Positions 33,074 through 40,474 of a stretch of 64,000 nucleotides of DNA are shown one piece after another (positions within the stretch are counted from its first letter, which is position 1; every line of letters starts with the position of its first letter). The notes beneath the pieces are model-generated. The model was not told where the DNA came from, did no database searches, and saw nothing but the letters and a program-made list of their open reading frames with translations. The DNA is from Nocardia wallacei (GTDB lineage: Bacteria; Actinomycetota; Actinomycetes; Mycobacteriales; Mycobacteriaceae): positions 48,553-112,552 of the forward strand of contig NZ_JARWOP010000385.1 in the NCBI RefSeq assembly GCF_029868745.1, in the 5' to 3' direction. The translations under genes were made by a program, and so were the position numbers.

Positions 33074-34416
33074 CCGAACGACAGCTACACCTCAACGCGT
33101 TCATCTACCCCGCCGGCCATCACGAGGCGGCCTGGCGGCACCCGGACAGCGGGCCGGACCGCATCTACGACGTCACCTATTACCAGGAGATCGGCCGGAC
33201 CGCGGAGGCCGCGAAACTCGACGCCGTCTTCTTCGCCGACGGCCCGGCGTTGCGCACCAATGTGGAATACAACGCCGCGCCGGGGTTGGAGCCGATCACC
33301 CTGCTGACCGCGATCGCCTCCGCCACAACACATCTGGGCCTGATCGCCACCGCTTCCACGACCTACTACGAGCCCTACAATCTGGCCCGGCTTTTCTCCT
33401 CGCTCGACCACATCTCCGGCGGCCGTGCCGGGTGGAACATCGTGACGACCGGAACCGACCTCGCCGCAGCGAATTTCGGCCTGGACCGCCACCCCGACCA
33501 CGCCGCGCGCTACGCCCGCGCCCGGGAATTCGTGGATGCCGTGGTCGCGCTGTGGGACAGCTGGGAGGACGACGCGATCCTGCTCGACCGGGCCGCCGGG
33601 CGGTACGCCGACCCGGACAAGATCCACCGCATCGACTTCGCGGGCGACCACCTGCGCGTGCGCGGCCCGTTCCAATCCGCCCGCACCCCACAGGGTTACC
33701 CCGTGCTCGTGCAGGCGGGCGCCTCCAACGACGGCCGGGCCTTCGCGGCCCGATACGCCGAGGCGATCTTCACCGCGCATCAGCGCCTCGCCGACGCCCA
33801 GGCCTTCTACTCCGATATCAAACGCCGCGCCCACGGCTTCGGGCGCAATCCCGACCACGTGCAGATCCTGCCCGGCATCAGCCCGTTCATCGGGGACACC
33901 GAGTCCGCGGCCAAGCGCCTGGAACGCGAATTCAACGAACTCACCGTGCCCGCATACGGGCTCGGGCAGCTCGAGGACCTCGCCGGGGAGAATCTGCGGC
34001 ACCTGAAGCTGGACGAGCCGGTGCCGGTCGAATTGTTCGCCGGCGCGGGCGATGTCACCGACAATGCCGCCAGCCGCCGCCAGGTGGTGGCCGGGATCGT
34101 GCAGCGGGACCGGCCTACGCTGCGGGGTTTGCTGCACCGCCTGGCGGGCGCCCGCGGGCACCGGGTGTTCACAGGCACTCCCGAACAGGTCGCCGACACC
34201 ATCGAGGAGTGGTTCCGTTCCGGTGCGGCCGACGGATTCAATGTCATGCCGCCCTACTACCCCGGCGGGCTCGAGGTCTTCGCCGAGACCGTGGTCCCGA
34301 TCCTGCAGCAGCGCAAGCTGTTCCGCACCGAGTACACCGGCACGACCCTGCGGGACCACTTCGGCCTCCCCCGCCCGCAGAGCCGTTTCGCCCGAGAGCC
34401 CGAACCGGCGGTGTGA
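33070..34416 (+). CDS. FMN-dependent monooxygenase, NtaA/SnaA/DszA family
   Basis: This 448-residue luciferase-like enzyme has features of the two-component subgroup with nitrilotriacetate and dibenzothiophene-sulfone monooxygenases: LHLNAFIYPAGHHEAAWRHP, ISGGRAGWNIVTT (about residues 115-127), an insertion with RIDFAGDHLRVRGPF and PVLVQAGASNDG. It needs FMNH2 from a separate reductase, which is not in the window. Being the last gene of a sulfonate-type ABC importer operon, it probably cleaves the C-S bond of the imported compound. Substrate identity is open. Confidence 0.85.
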   Translation: MTERQLHLNAFIYPAGHHEAAWRHPDSGPDRIYDVTYYQEIGRTAEAAKLDAVFFADGPALRTNVEYNAAPGLEPITLLTAIASATTHLGLIATASTTYYEPYNLARLFSSLDHISGGRAGWNIVTTGTDLAAANFGLDRHPDHAARYARAREFVDAVVALWDSWEDDAILLDRAAGRYADPDKIHRIDFAGDHLRVRGPFQSARTPQGYPVLVQAGASNDGRAFAARYAEAIFTAHQRLADAQAFYSDIKRRAHGFGRNPDHVQILPGISPFIGDTESAAKRLEREFNELTVPAYGLGQLEDLAGENLRHLKLDEPVPVELFAGAGDVTDNAASRRQVVAGIVQRDRPTLRGLLHRLAGARGHRVFTGTPEQVADTIEEWFRSGAADGFNVMPPYYPGGLEVFAETVVPILQQRKLFRTEYTGTTLRDHFGLPRPQSRFAREPEPAV

Positions 34417-34434
34417 ACTGCCCCGGACGATTGC

Positions 34435-35682
34435 TCAGAGCCGGCCGACCACGCGTTCGGGTGTGACGCGGACAGTCACCATCTCGACGTCGCCGTACCG
34501 CTCGGCGACGTCGGGGTTGTGCTCGGTGTAGGTCTGGCCGGTGTATTTCAGCGAGAGGCGGTCGCGTAGTTCGTGGCCGCCCTCGGCCACCAAGGTCGCG
34601 CGGCCGTGGAGGGCCGCGTAGGTGTAAGGCGCCTCGGGGGGATTGAGCAGCACGCTCACACGCGGGTCGCGCCGGAGGTTGCGTTCCTTGCGGCTCCCGG
34701 CCGCGACGGCGAACAGCACATCGTCACCGTCGCGGAGCACCCACACCACCGACTGGTGCGGGCCGCCGTCCGGCTGGACCGTCGCGACGGTGGCGAACAC
34801 CGGGGTGTCGAGCACCTGCCGCAACCGGTTCGGATCGACGCCCCATGCCGCCGGCTGGAGCCGTCCGAGCAATCGCACTGTCTCCGTGTGCAATCGGTCG
34901 GCGGCCTCGGGGTCGAAGGCGGGCCCGTGCACATCCAGGGGCCGTCCCTCCACGATCGCGGTGAGCGGTTCGGCGGGCGGATGGTCGAGTACGTCCAGGA
35001 TCGGGACGATCGCCTCGTCGATCGACCGGGCACCGCGACGCATGCGCTCGATGTGCTCGGCGGTCGGCGCGTCGTAGTCGCCGGACAGCGCGGTGTTCAC
35101 CACCCCGGGATGCAACAGCACGTACCGGGTCCTGGCCGATACCCGGGCGCGCGCGAACCGCACCCCGAGCAGGTCGTTGAGCTGGCCGCCCTGTGCGAGC
35201 GCGTGTCCGCCGTCGTACCCCCGCTCGCCCTCGAGGTCGTCCCAGCGGATCGCCCCCGTCCCGCTCCCCGGCCCCGCCACGTTCACGATGACCGGATGCT
35301 CGGCACGGTCCAGCAGGTCGATCAGGTTGTGGCTGAACACGAATCGGCTCAGATAAAACAGCGCGAAGTTGTACTCGAACCCCTCCTCGGTAACCAGCCG
35401 CTCGGACCGGAAATGCCTGGCACACAACAGTAATGCGTCGAGCGTGTCGAACCGTTCGCGGATCTCCGCGATGGCGGCGCGCGTGGCGACGATCGAACTC
35501 AGGTCGGCCGCGACGAAATGCGCGCGTCCTTGCGCCCCGAGCCCCGCGGCGTCCGCGAGGAACGCCTGTCCCTTCGCCGGGTCCCGCCCGACGACCACCA
35601 CCGCGTCACCCTCGGCCAGTCGCCGCAGCGCCACGGCGCGGCCCATTCCGTCGGTGCCACCCGCCACAACAAGGTTCTTCAT
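34435..35682 (-). CDS. degenerate short-chain dehydrogenase fused to an F420/FMN-binding PPOX-like domain
   Basis: Residues about 1-265 of this 415-residue protein are SDR-like (VVAGGTDGMGRA nucleotide loop; DALLLCARH; VIVNVAGPGSG). Residues about 270-415 resemble the Rv1155-type pyridoxamine-phosphate-oxidase-like F420-binding barrel (TPVFATVATVQPDGGPHQSVVWVLRDGDDVLF, RKERNLRRDPRVSVLL). In the SDR part the place for YxxxK reads AQGGQ before LND, so both catalytic residues are missing. The fusion could couple two cofactors or use the SDR part as a scaffold. It lies downstream of a TetR gene on the same strand, with an inverted repeat in between. Confidence 0.85.
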   Translation of the reverse strand: MKNLVVAGGTDGMGRAVALRRLAEGDAVVVVGRDPAKGQAFLADAAGLGAQGRAHFVAADLSSIVATRAAIAEIRERFDTLDALLLCARHFRSERLVTEEGFEYNFALFYLSRFVFSHNLIDLLDRAEHPVIVNVAGPGSGTGAIRWDDLEGERGYDGGHALAQGGQLNDLLGVRFARARVSARTRYVLLHPGVVNTALSGDYDAPTAEHIERMRRGARSIDEAIVPILDVLDHPPAEPLTAIVEGRPLDVHGPAFDPEAADRLHTETVRLLGRLQPAAWGVDPNRLRQVLDTPVFATVATVQPDGGPHQSVVWVLRDGDDVLFAVAAGSRKERNLRRDPRVSVLLNPPEAPYTYAALHGRATLVAEGGHELRDRLSLKYTGQTYTEHNPDVAERYGDVEMVTVRVTPERVVGRL

Positions 35683-35690
35683 GGGCTCGA

Positions 35691-35730
35691 TTTAACCAGT
35701 CAGTTCAATCAGATTGCAATCCTGGTTAAA
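35691..35730. promoter_or_regulatory. operator candidate, TTTAACCAG-N22-CTGGTTAAA
   Basis: A perfect inverted repeat with 9-bp arms flanks a smaller one (CAATC-A-GATTG). It lies 9 bp upstream of the start of the SDR-PPOX fusion gene and 12 bp after the TetR stop, so it most likely controls the fusion gene. Confidence 0.5.
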
Positions 35731-35741
35731 ATTCAGCTCCG

Positions 35742-36320
35742 TCACCCGGACGCGCGCAGGCCGTTGAGGGCGTGGGTGAGCAGCCGGTCCGCCTGCGCGG
35801 AAGTGGCGTGTTCGCGAGTCCACGCCGCCGCGTTGACGAGGGTGAAGAGGTCGGTGGCGGTGGTGTCCGGGGCGAGTGCGCCGGCGCGGGTGGCTCCGGC
35901 GACGAGTTGTTCGCCGATCTCGTTCATGCGCAGGCAGGAGGCGTGCAGTTCGCTGTCGTCGTCGTCCAGACTCCGCACGAGTACGGCCGCGAGCCCCCGA
36001 TAGGTGGCGGCGTGCTCGACGACCGCGCGCACCCATTCGGCGACGATGTCGAGCGTGGCGGGCGCGTCGAGCAACCGGTCGCCGCGCTCGAACAGGGCCT
36101 CGTTGCGGTCGGCCAGCAGCGCGGCGATCAGCGCGCGACGAGTCGGGAAGTGCCCGTACAAGGTGCCGACACCGACACCCGCCCGCCGGGCCACGTGCTC
36201 CAGCGGGGCGTCCGCGCCGCCCGTGGCGAACACCTCGTCGGCCGCCGCCAGCAGCGCTTCCCGATTGCGCCGGGCGTCGGCGCGGGGACGACGGCGGGCC
36301 GGTGTTTCGCTCTCGCCCAT
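35742..36320 (-). CDS. TetR family transcriptional regulator
   Basis: This 192-residue protein has an N-terminal TetR helix-turn-helix (ADEVFATGGADAPLEHVARRAGVGVGTLYGHFPTRRALIAALL, about residues 25-68) and a C-terminal domain of the SCO1712-like type common in actinobacteria. It is divergent from an NAD(P)-binding (NmrA-type) gene, and the region between them holds a 38-bp operator with perfect 15-bp arms. This pairing suggests that it represses that gene and itself. Confidence 0.9.
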   Translation of the reverse strand: MGESETPARRRPRADARRNREALLAAADEVFATGGADAPLEHVARRAGVGVGTLYGHFPTRRALIAALLADRNEALFERGDRLLDAPATLDIVAEWVRAVVEHAATYRGLAAVLVRSLDDDDSELHASCLRMNEIGEQLVAGATRAGALAPDTTATDLFTLVNAAAWTREHATSAQADRLLTHALNGLRASG

Positions 36321-36336
36321 CACAAACCCTTCTAAG

Positions 36337-36374
36337 TCGAGGCACCCTCGAGATATATTTCGAGGGTGCCTCGA
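36337..36374. promoter_or_regulatory. TetR operator with perfect 15-bp arms
   Basis: TCGAGGCACCCTCGA, an 8-bp AT-rich spacer (GATATATT), then the exact reverse complement. Each arm is itself nearly palindromic (TCGAGG...CCTCGA type), so up to two dimers could bind. The site ends 18 bp before the NAD(P)-binding gene start and covers its promoter as well as the one of the TetR gene. Confidence 0.75.
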
Positions 36375-36392
36375 TTTTAGAAGGAGTGGGCG

Positions 36393-37276
36393 ATGATCCT
36401 GGTGACGGGTGCGACCGGTTCGATCGGCCGCCATCTGGTGGGTGACTTGCGGCGGCGCGATCTGCCGTTTCGGGCGCTCGTGCGCGACCCCGTGCGGGGG
36501 CGAGCGCTGGGCTGTGACCTGGCGGTCGGCGATTTCGACGATCCGGACTCGATCGCGGCCGCCGTGTCCGGTGTCGATCAAGTGTTCCTCTGTTCCCCGG
36601 GCGCGGGACCCACGCCCGGACCGCAGCCGATGATCGCGCAGCAGACCGCGGTGATCGACGCGGCCGCGCGGGCCGGAGTGCGGCGGGTGGTCAAGGTGTC
36701 GGTCTGGGGCGCGCGGCCCGGCGGTTTGCTGGCCGAGGGCGCGCACGCCGAGATCGAGGCGCACCTGGAGGCATCCGGGCTGGACTGGTCGATCCTGCGG
36801 CCGAGCGGGTTCATGCAGAACTTCCGCACCGGCGCGGGCTCGTTCAGCGCCGACGGCAACCTGCTCGGGGCCTATGGGCAGGCGCGGGTGTCCTACATCG
36901 ACTGCGCCGATATCGCGGCCTGCGCCGCGGTCCTGCTCGCCACCGAGCGCGGTAGCGGCGAACGATATGTGCTGACCGGGCCGGAGGCGCTGACCCACGC
37001 CGAGATCGCCGCACGAATGTCCGCGGCGATCGGCCGCCCGATCTCGTATATCGACCTGCCGCCAGGCGAATTCGCCGACAAGCTGGTCGCGCAGGGGATC
37101 CCCGCAGCCTTCGCCGCCGATGTGGCCGCGCTCTACGCCGAGGTGGCGGGCGGCTCATTGTCCGAACCACCTCGGCGGTCAGCGATCTCACCGGCCGACC
37201 AGCGACCACGTTCGCGGAGTTCCTCACGCGCGAGCGAGACCTGTTGCGGCAGTGGCCACCTCAGCTCTACGAATGA
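36393..37276 (+). CDS. NmrA/SDR-type NAD(P)-binding protein, frameshifted near the C-terminus
   Basis: The first 257 residues are an intact NmrA-like Rossmann protein: MILVTGATGSIGRHL, RRVVKVSVWGA, WSILRPSGFMQNF. After GGSLSE (about 37164) the open frame turns into low-complexity sequence and runs to 37643. One base out of register, the reading continues as TTSAVSDLTGRPATTFAEFLTRERDLLRQWPPQLYE and a stop at 37276, the natural C-terminus of this family. So one base appears to be missing near 37164, by mutation or sequencing error. An AAGGAG site precedes the ATG. The gene is controlled by the adjacent TetR operator. Confidence 0.8.
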
Positions 37277-37313
37277 CTCCCCGCGCCTCGTGCCTCGGAG
37301 CACGCCATGTCAT

Positions 37314-37413
37314 CCCGACATGCCTCGGCCCACATCAGCCCGACAAGCCTCGGCCCACATCAGCCCGGCATGCCTCGGCCCACATCAGCCCGGCATGCCT
37401 CGAATCAGTCATC
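37314..37413. repeat. four tandem copies of a 25-bp repeat
   Basis: Units start at 37314, 37339, 37364 and 37389. The first three differ by one or two bases (e.g. CCCGACATG, CCCGACAAG, CCCGGCATG at their starts, all continuing CCTCGGCCCACATCAG). The fourth diverges in its second half. A partial fifth unit from 37413 merges into the hairpin at 37411-37435. They lie between two convergent genes and code for nothing plausible. Confidence 0.8.
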
Positions 37414-37435
37414 CCGGCATGCTTTTGGCCGGGAT
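37411..37435. terminator. bidirectional terminator-like hairpin
   Basis: ATCCCGGC and GCCGGGAT form a perfect 8-bp stem around the 9-base loop ATGCTTTTG. It sits between the convergent NAD(P)-binding gene and the ferredoxin gene and touches the ferredoxin stop codon. No U tract follows, as is usual in high-GC actinobacteria. Confidence 0.6.
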
Positions 37436-37776
37436 CAGGTCCGAGGTAACCGTGGCGGAGGTGCGCCGTACGGCAGCGGCGGGCCGACCGCGATCAGACT
37501 GCCCGGGGTGCGGCCTCGGCCCCAGCCCAGCTTCTCGCGGTATCGGCCGATGTGCTCCTGCGGGATCGCGTCGTGGTCGGTCAGCGGGGTCGCTTCCGGG
37601 GCCACGTACAAGGCGTCGGCCGGGCAGTACGCCTCGCACATGAAGCACGTCTGGCAGTCGGATTGCCTTGCGATGACCGGAATTCCGTCCGGGGCGCGGT
37701 CGAAGACGTTGGTGGGGCAGACGTCGACGCACTTGTCGCAGCCGATGCAGTCGCCGGCACGCAGCAGCTCGATCAC
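37435..37776 (-). CDS. 4Fe-4S dicluster ferredoxin
   Basis: The 113-residue protein has two complete [4Fe-4S] motifs, CIGCDKCVDVCP (about residues 10-21) and CQTCFMCEAYCP (about residues 40-51), and a Pro/Gly-rich tail. The GTG start overlaps the stop of the flavoprotein gene by 4 bp (GTGA). This flavoprotein plus dicluster ferredoxin arrangement resembles the AprA/AprB pair of adenylylsulfate reductase in outline, with the ferredoxin as electron donor or acceptor. With TauD it forms a three-gene operon. Confidence 0.9.
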   Translation of the reverse strand: MIELLRAGDCIGCDKCVDVCPTNVFDRAPDGIPVIARQSDCQTCFMCEAYCPADALYVAPEATPLTDHDAIPQEHIGRYREKLGWGRGRTPGSLIAVGPPLPYGAPPPRLPRT

Positions 37777-39368
37777 GACGCCACCGTCAGGGCGCTGTGC
37801 CGCGCGGGCGCGGTGGCCGTCCACACCTCGTCGAGCCCGCCGGACAGGATGTGATGGTGCTGGGCGGGATCCAGGTCGGGATGGTCGGCCCGCTTGCTCA
37901 TACCGCGAGTCTCCGTGCGCGCCAAGGCGGATCGGTACATGAGCCGACCCACCGCCGTGATGGCGGCGGCCTCCCGGGCGCGCACCCGCTCCGCACCGCT
38001 GTCGGCACACAGAGCCTCGGAGGCCGTGTGCCACAACGTGTCCAGACTCGCCAGCGCCGGGCGGATCCGGTCACCGTGGCGCAGATAGTTCTTCTCGAAC
38101 GGGATCAGTTCACGCTGCGCGGCGGCCAGCACATCGGCGGGCCGCACCCCCGCCGTGCCGTCCGGTCGCAACCCGGTGCGCCCGGCGCCCCGCAGATCGG
38201 TCACCGCGGGACGACCCGACCGCAGGGCGAAGCGAGCGGCGCCACCGCCCGCCCAGGTGCCCGACGACATCGCCCACGCCGAGTTGTGGCTGCCGCCGCC
38301 GGTGAACCCGCCGCAGATGCGTTCGCGCGTCGCGGCGTCGCCCGCGGCGTACAGCCCGGGAACCGTGGTGGCGCACTCGTCGTCGATCACGTCGATCCCG
38401 CCGGTGCCGCGCACCGTCCCCTCCGCGAGCAGGTGGACCTCGAACCGATCGGTGAACGGGTCGATGCCGCGCCGATCGAACTGGAGGAAGAAGTTCGGCT
38501 GCCCCAGTCGCATCTGCGCACGGACCGTGGCGTCCGCGCGGTCCAGCTGCGCGAAAACCTTCTCGTGCAACAGCGTTCGCGCGATTACCGAGCGGCCCTT
38601 GGTCGACCCCGCGCCCTCGAGCACGCGGCCGTCCTCGTGGAAGAAGGTGGCGTAGCCGTAATAGGCGGTCTTGGTGACGGTGGCGCCCTTCGGCACGATC
38701 GCGTAGGCGTTGGAGAATTCCATGCCGGAGAAGCTCGCACCGACCTCGGCGGCCATCAGGGCCCCGTCGCCGGTATCGACGTTGGTGCCCAATGCCCTCG
38801 ACAGGAACGCGCAGCCCCCGCTGGCGAGCACCACGGCTCCGGCGGCGATGCGGTAGTCCCCGTCGGCCTGCCGCCGATACCCGGCCGCGCCGCGCACCAC
38901 GCCGTCGGCGTCGACCAGCAATTCCAGTGCGGGCGAGTGGTCGAGGATCCGCACTCCGGCGCGCCGCACCCACGCGCGCATCCGGCGCATGTACTCCGGT
39001 CCCTGCACGCCGGTGCGGATCTGCCGCCCGGTGCCGGGGTCGACCGGGAAGGGGTATCTGCCCTCGGTCGCAAGGCGACTCATGTTGGCGTAGGTCTGGT
39101 CGAGGACCCGGTCCATCCAGTAGTGGTCGGCGAGATATCCGCCCAGCGCCTCGCGACCGGCCTTGGCCTGTGCGCGGGCCGCCGGGTCGGGCGCGACGTA
39201 CCAGACGCCGGTACCGGCCGGTGCGGTCGCGCCGCTGGTCCCGCAGTATCCCTTGTCGACGAGGATCACCTCGGCGCCCGCCGCCCGGGCGTGGATCGCC
39301 GCCCAGCAGGCGGCCGGGCCGCCGCCGATCACCAGCACATCGGTGTCGATCTGCCACGTTTCGGTCAC
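37773..39368 (-). CDS. FAD-dependent oxidoreductase, fumarate-reductase/AprA-like
   Basis: This 531-residue flavoprotein has the FAD Rossmann motif VIGGGPAACWAAIHA (about residues 13-27), a covalent-FAD-type region with GYCGTSGATAPAG, and a C-terminal FAD contact GLYAAGDAATRERICGGFTGGGSHNSAWAM. It belongs to the FAD_binding_2 family of succinate dehydrogenase, fumarate reductase and adenylylsulfate reductase subunits. I prefer the GTG at 39368 with AGGAG upstream over the start at 39398. It is coupled to the ferredoxin gene by a 4-bp overlap and follows a TauD gene by 33 bp, which suggests a role in sulfonate or sulfite metabolism. Confidence 0.85.
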   Translation of the reverse strand: MTETWQIDTDVLVIGGGPAACWAAIHARAAGAEVILVDKGYCGTSGATAPAGTGVWYVAPDPAARAQAKAGREALGGYLADHYWMDRVLDQTYANMSRLATEGRYPFPVDPGTGRQIRTGVQGPEYMRRMRAWVRRAGVRILDHSPALELLVDADGVVRGAAGYRRQADGDYRIAAGAVVLASGGCAFLSRALGTNVDTGDGALMAAEVGASFSGMEFSNAYAIVPKGATVTKTAYYGYATFFHEDGRVLEGAGSTKGRSVIARTLLHEKVFAQLDRADATVRAQMRLGQPNFFLQFDRRGIDPFTDRFEVHLLAEGTVRGTGGIDVIDDECATTVPGLYAAGDAATRERICGGFTGGGSHNSAWAMSSGTWAGGGAARFALRSGRPAVTDLRGAGRTGLRPDGTAGVRPADVLAAAQRELIPFEKNYLRHGDRIRPALASLDTLWHTASEALCADSGAERVRAREAAAITAVGRLMYRSALARTETRGMSKRADHPDLDPAQHHHILSGGLDEVWTATAPARHSALTVAS

Positions 39369-39401
39369 GTCTCTGCTCCTGACATTCTCGGAAAGCACGA
39401 A

Positions 39402-40352
39402 TCAGGAGCCGTGGAAGGGCTCGCCCTCCACCGATTCGGACCGGCGGCCGTCCACCCCCTGCGGGACGTCGCCCTCGATGGTGACCCGGTACAGCACCCG
39501 GTCGTGCCCGAGGTGCCCGGCGTCGGGGATGGCGAGATGCGCGGTGGCCCGGTTGTCCCAGAACGCGACACTGCCCGGCTGCCAGCGGAAGCGGACGGTG
39601 TATTCGGTCCGGGTCGCCTCTTCCCACAGCGCGTCGAGCAGATACGAACTCAGCCGCGGACCCAGACCACGCAGGTTCTTGGCCGCCCGGGTGAATCCCG
39701 GGCTGACGAACAACGCGCGCTCACCGGTCTCGGGATGGACCCGGACCACCGGGTGAAAACTGCGCAGCGGCTTGCGGGCCACCGCGTTCGCTCGCGTACC
39801 GCCTTGTGCCGCACGCGATTCGAAGGTGTGCTCGGCATCGAGGGCGTCCACGAGGTCACGCACCGGGGCCGGCAGGTTCTCGTACGCGGCGACCAGATTC
39901 GTCCATGCCGTATCGCCGCCGTACGGCGGCAAGATGTCCGCGCGCAGGATGGAGAAGGCCGGCGGGTTCACCAGCGCGGTCACATCGGTGTGCCAGCTGC
40001 TGTCGTAGGAGGTGCGCTTGCGGCCGTACTGCTCGCCGTAGCGCCTGCTGTCGATCGGGAAGATCTCCGGGAAACCCGGCGGCGGATTGTCCTCGTAGGG
40101 ATGAGCCGGGGTGACCTTGCCGAATCGCCGGGCGAACGCCACCTGCTCGGCGTGCCCGATGGTCTGGTCGCGGAAGAACACGACCTTCCATTTCAGCAGG
40201 GCCTGCCGGATCTCGGCGATGACCCGATCGGGCAGGTCCTGCGCCAGGTCCACGCCGGAGATCTCGGCTCCGGTGTAGCCGGACTGCGGGTGAATCGTAA
40301 TCGTAGACTCGGACGAAAGAGACTGCGCTGCAACAGTTGTCATCGTGACCAT
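39402..40352 (-). CDS. TauD/TfdA-type 2-oxoglutarate-dependent dioxygenase
   Basis: The 316-residue enzyme has the Fe(II) motif WHTDVT (His121, Asp123), the distal His in WDNRATAHLAIPD and the 2-oxoglutarate-binding Arg region nearby (HDRVLYRVTIEGD). It aligns in outline with taurine dioxygenase (SGVDLAQDL, VVFFRDQTIGHAEQVAFARRFGKV). Such enzymes hydroxylate the carbon next to the sulfonate and release sulfite, though alkyl-sulfate and other substrates occur. The ATG at 40352 has GAGGG 5 bp upstream; an ATG three codons later is possible. It heads an operon with the flavoprotein and ferredoxin. Confidence 0.9.
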   Translation of the reverse strand: MVTMTTVAAQSLSSESTITIHPQSGYTGAEISGVDLAQDLPDRVIAEIRQALLKWKVVFFRDQTIGHAEQVAFARRFGKVTPAHPYEDNPPPGFPEIFPIDSRRYGEQYGRKRTSYDSSWHTDVTALVNPPAFSILRADILPPYGGDTAWTNLVAAYENLPAPVRDLVDALDAEHTFESRAAQGGTRANAVARKPLRSFHPVVRVHPETGERALFVSPGFTRAAKNLRGLGPRLSSYLLDALWEEATRTEYTVRFRWQPGSVAFWDNRATAHLAIPDAGHLGHDRVLYRVTIEGDVPQGVDGRRSESVEGEPFHGS

Positions 40353-40474
40353 CCATTCCCTCGGCACGACAATGTTCCCGTCACGGTACGTCGCGCGCCG
40401 CGGTATGCCACCGGTTGCGATCGGCAAGATTACCTGCACGATCGCTACAGCCGACCTTGATATCGAGAGAGCCG

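Noticed and set aside
37314..37413. 25-bp repeats as a CRISPR array
   Set aside because: The units are directly adjacent with no spacers, and there are no cas genes.
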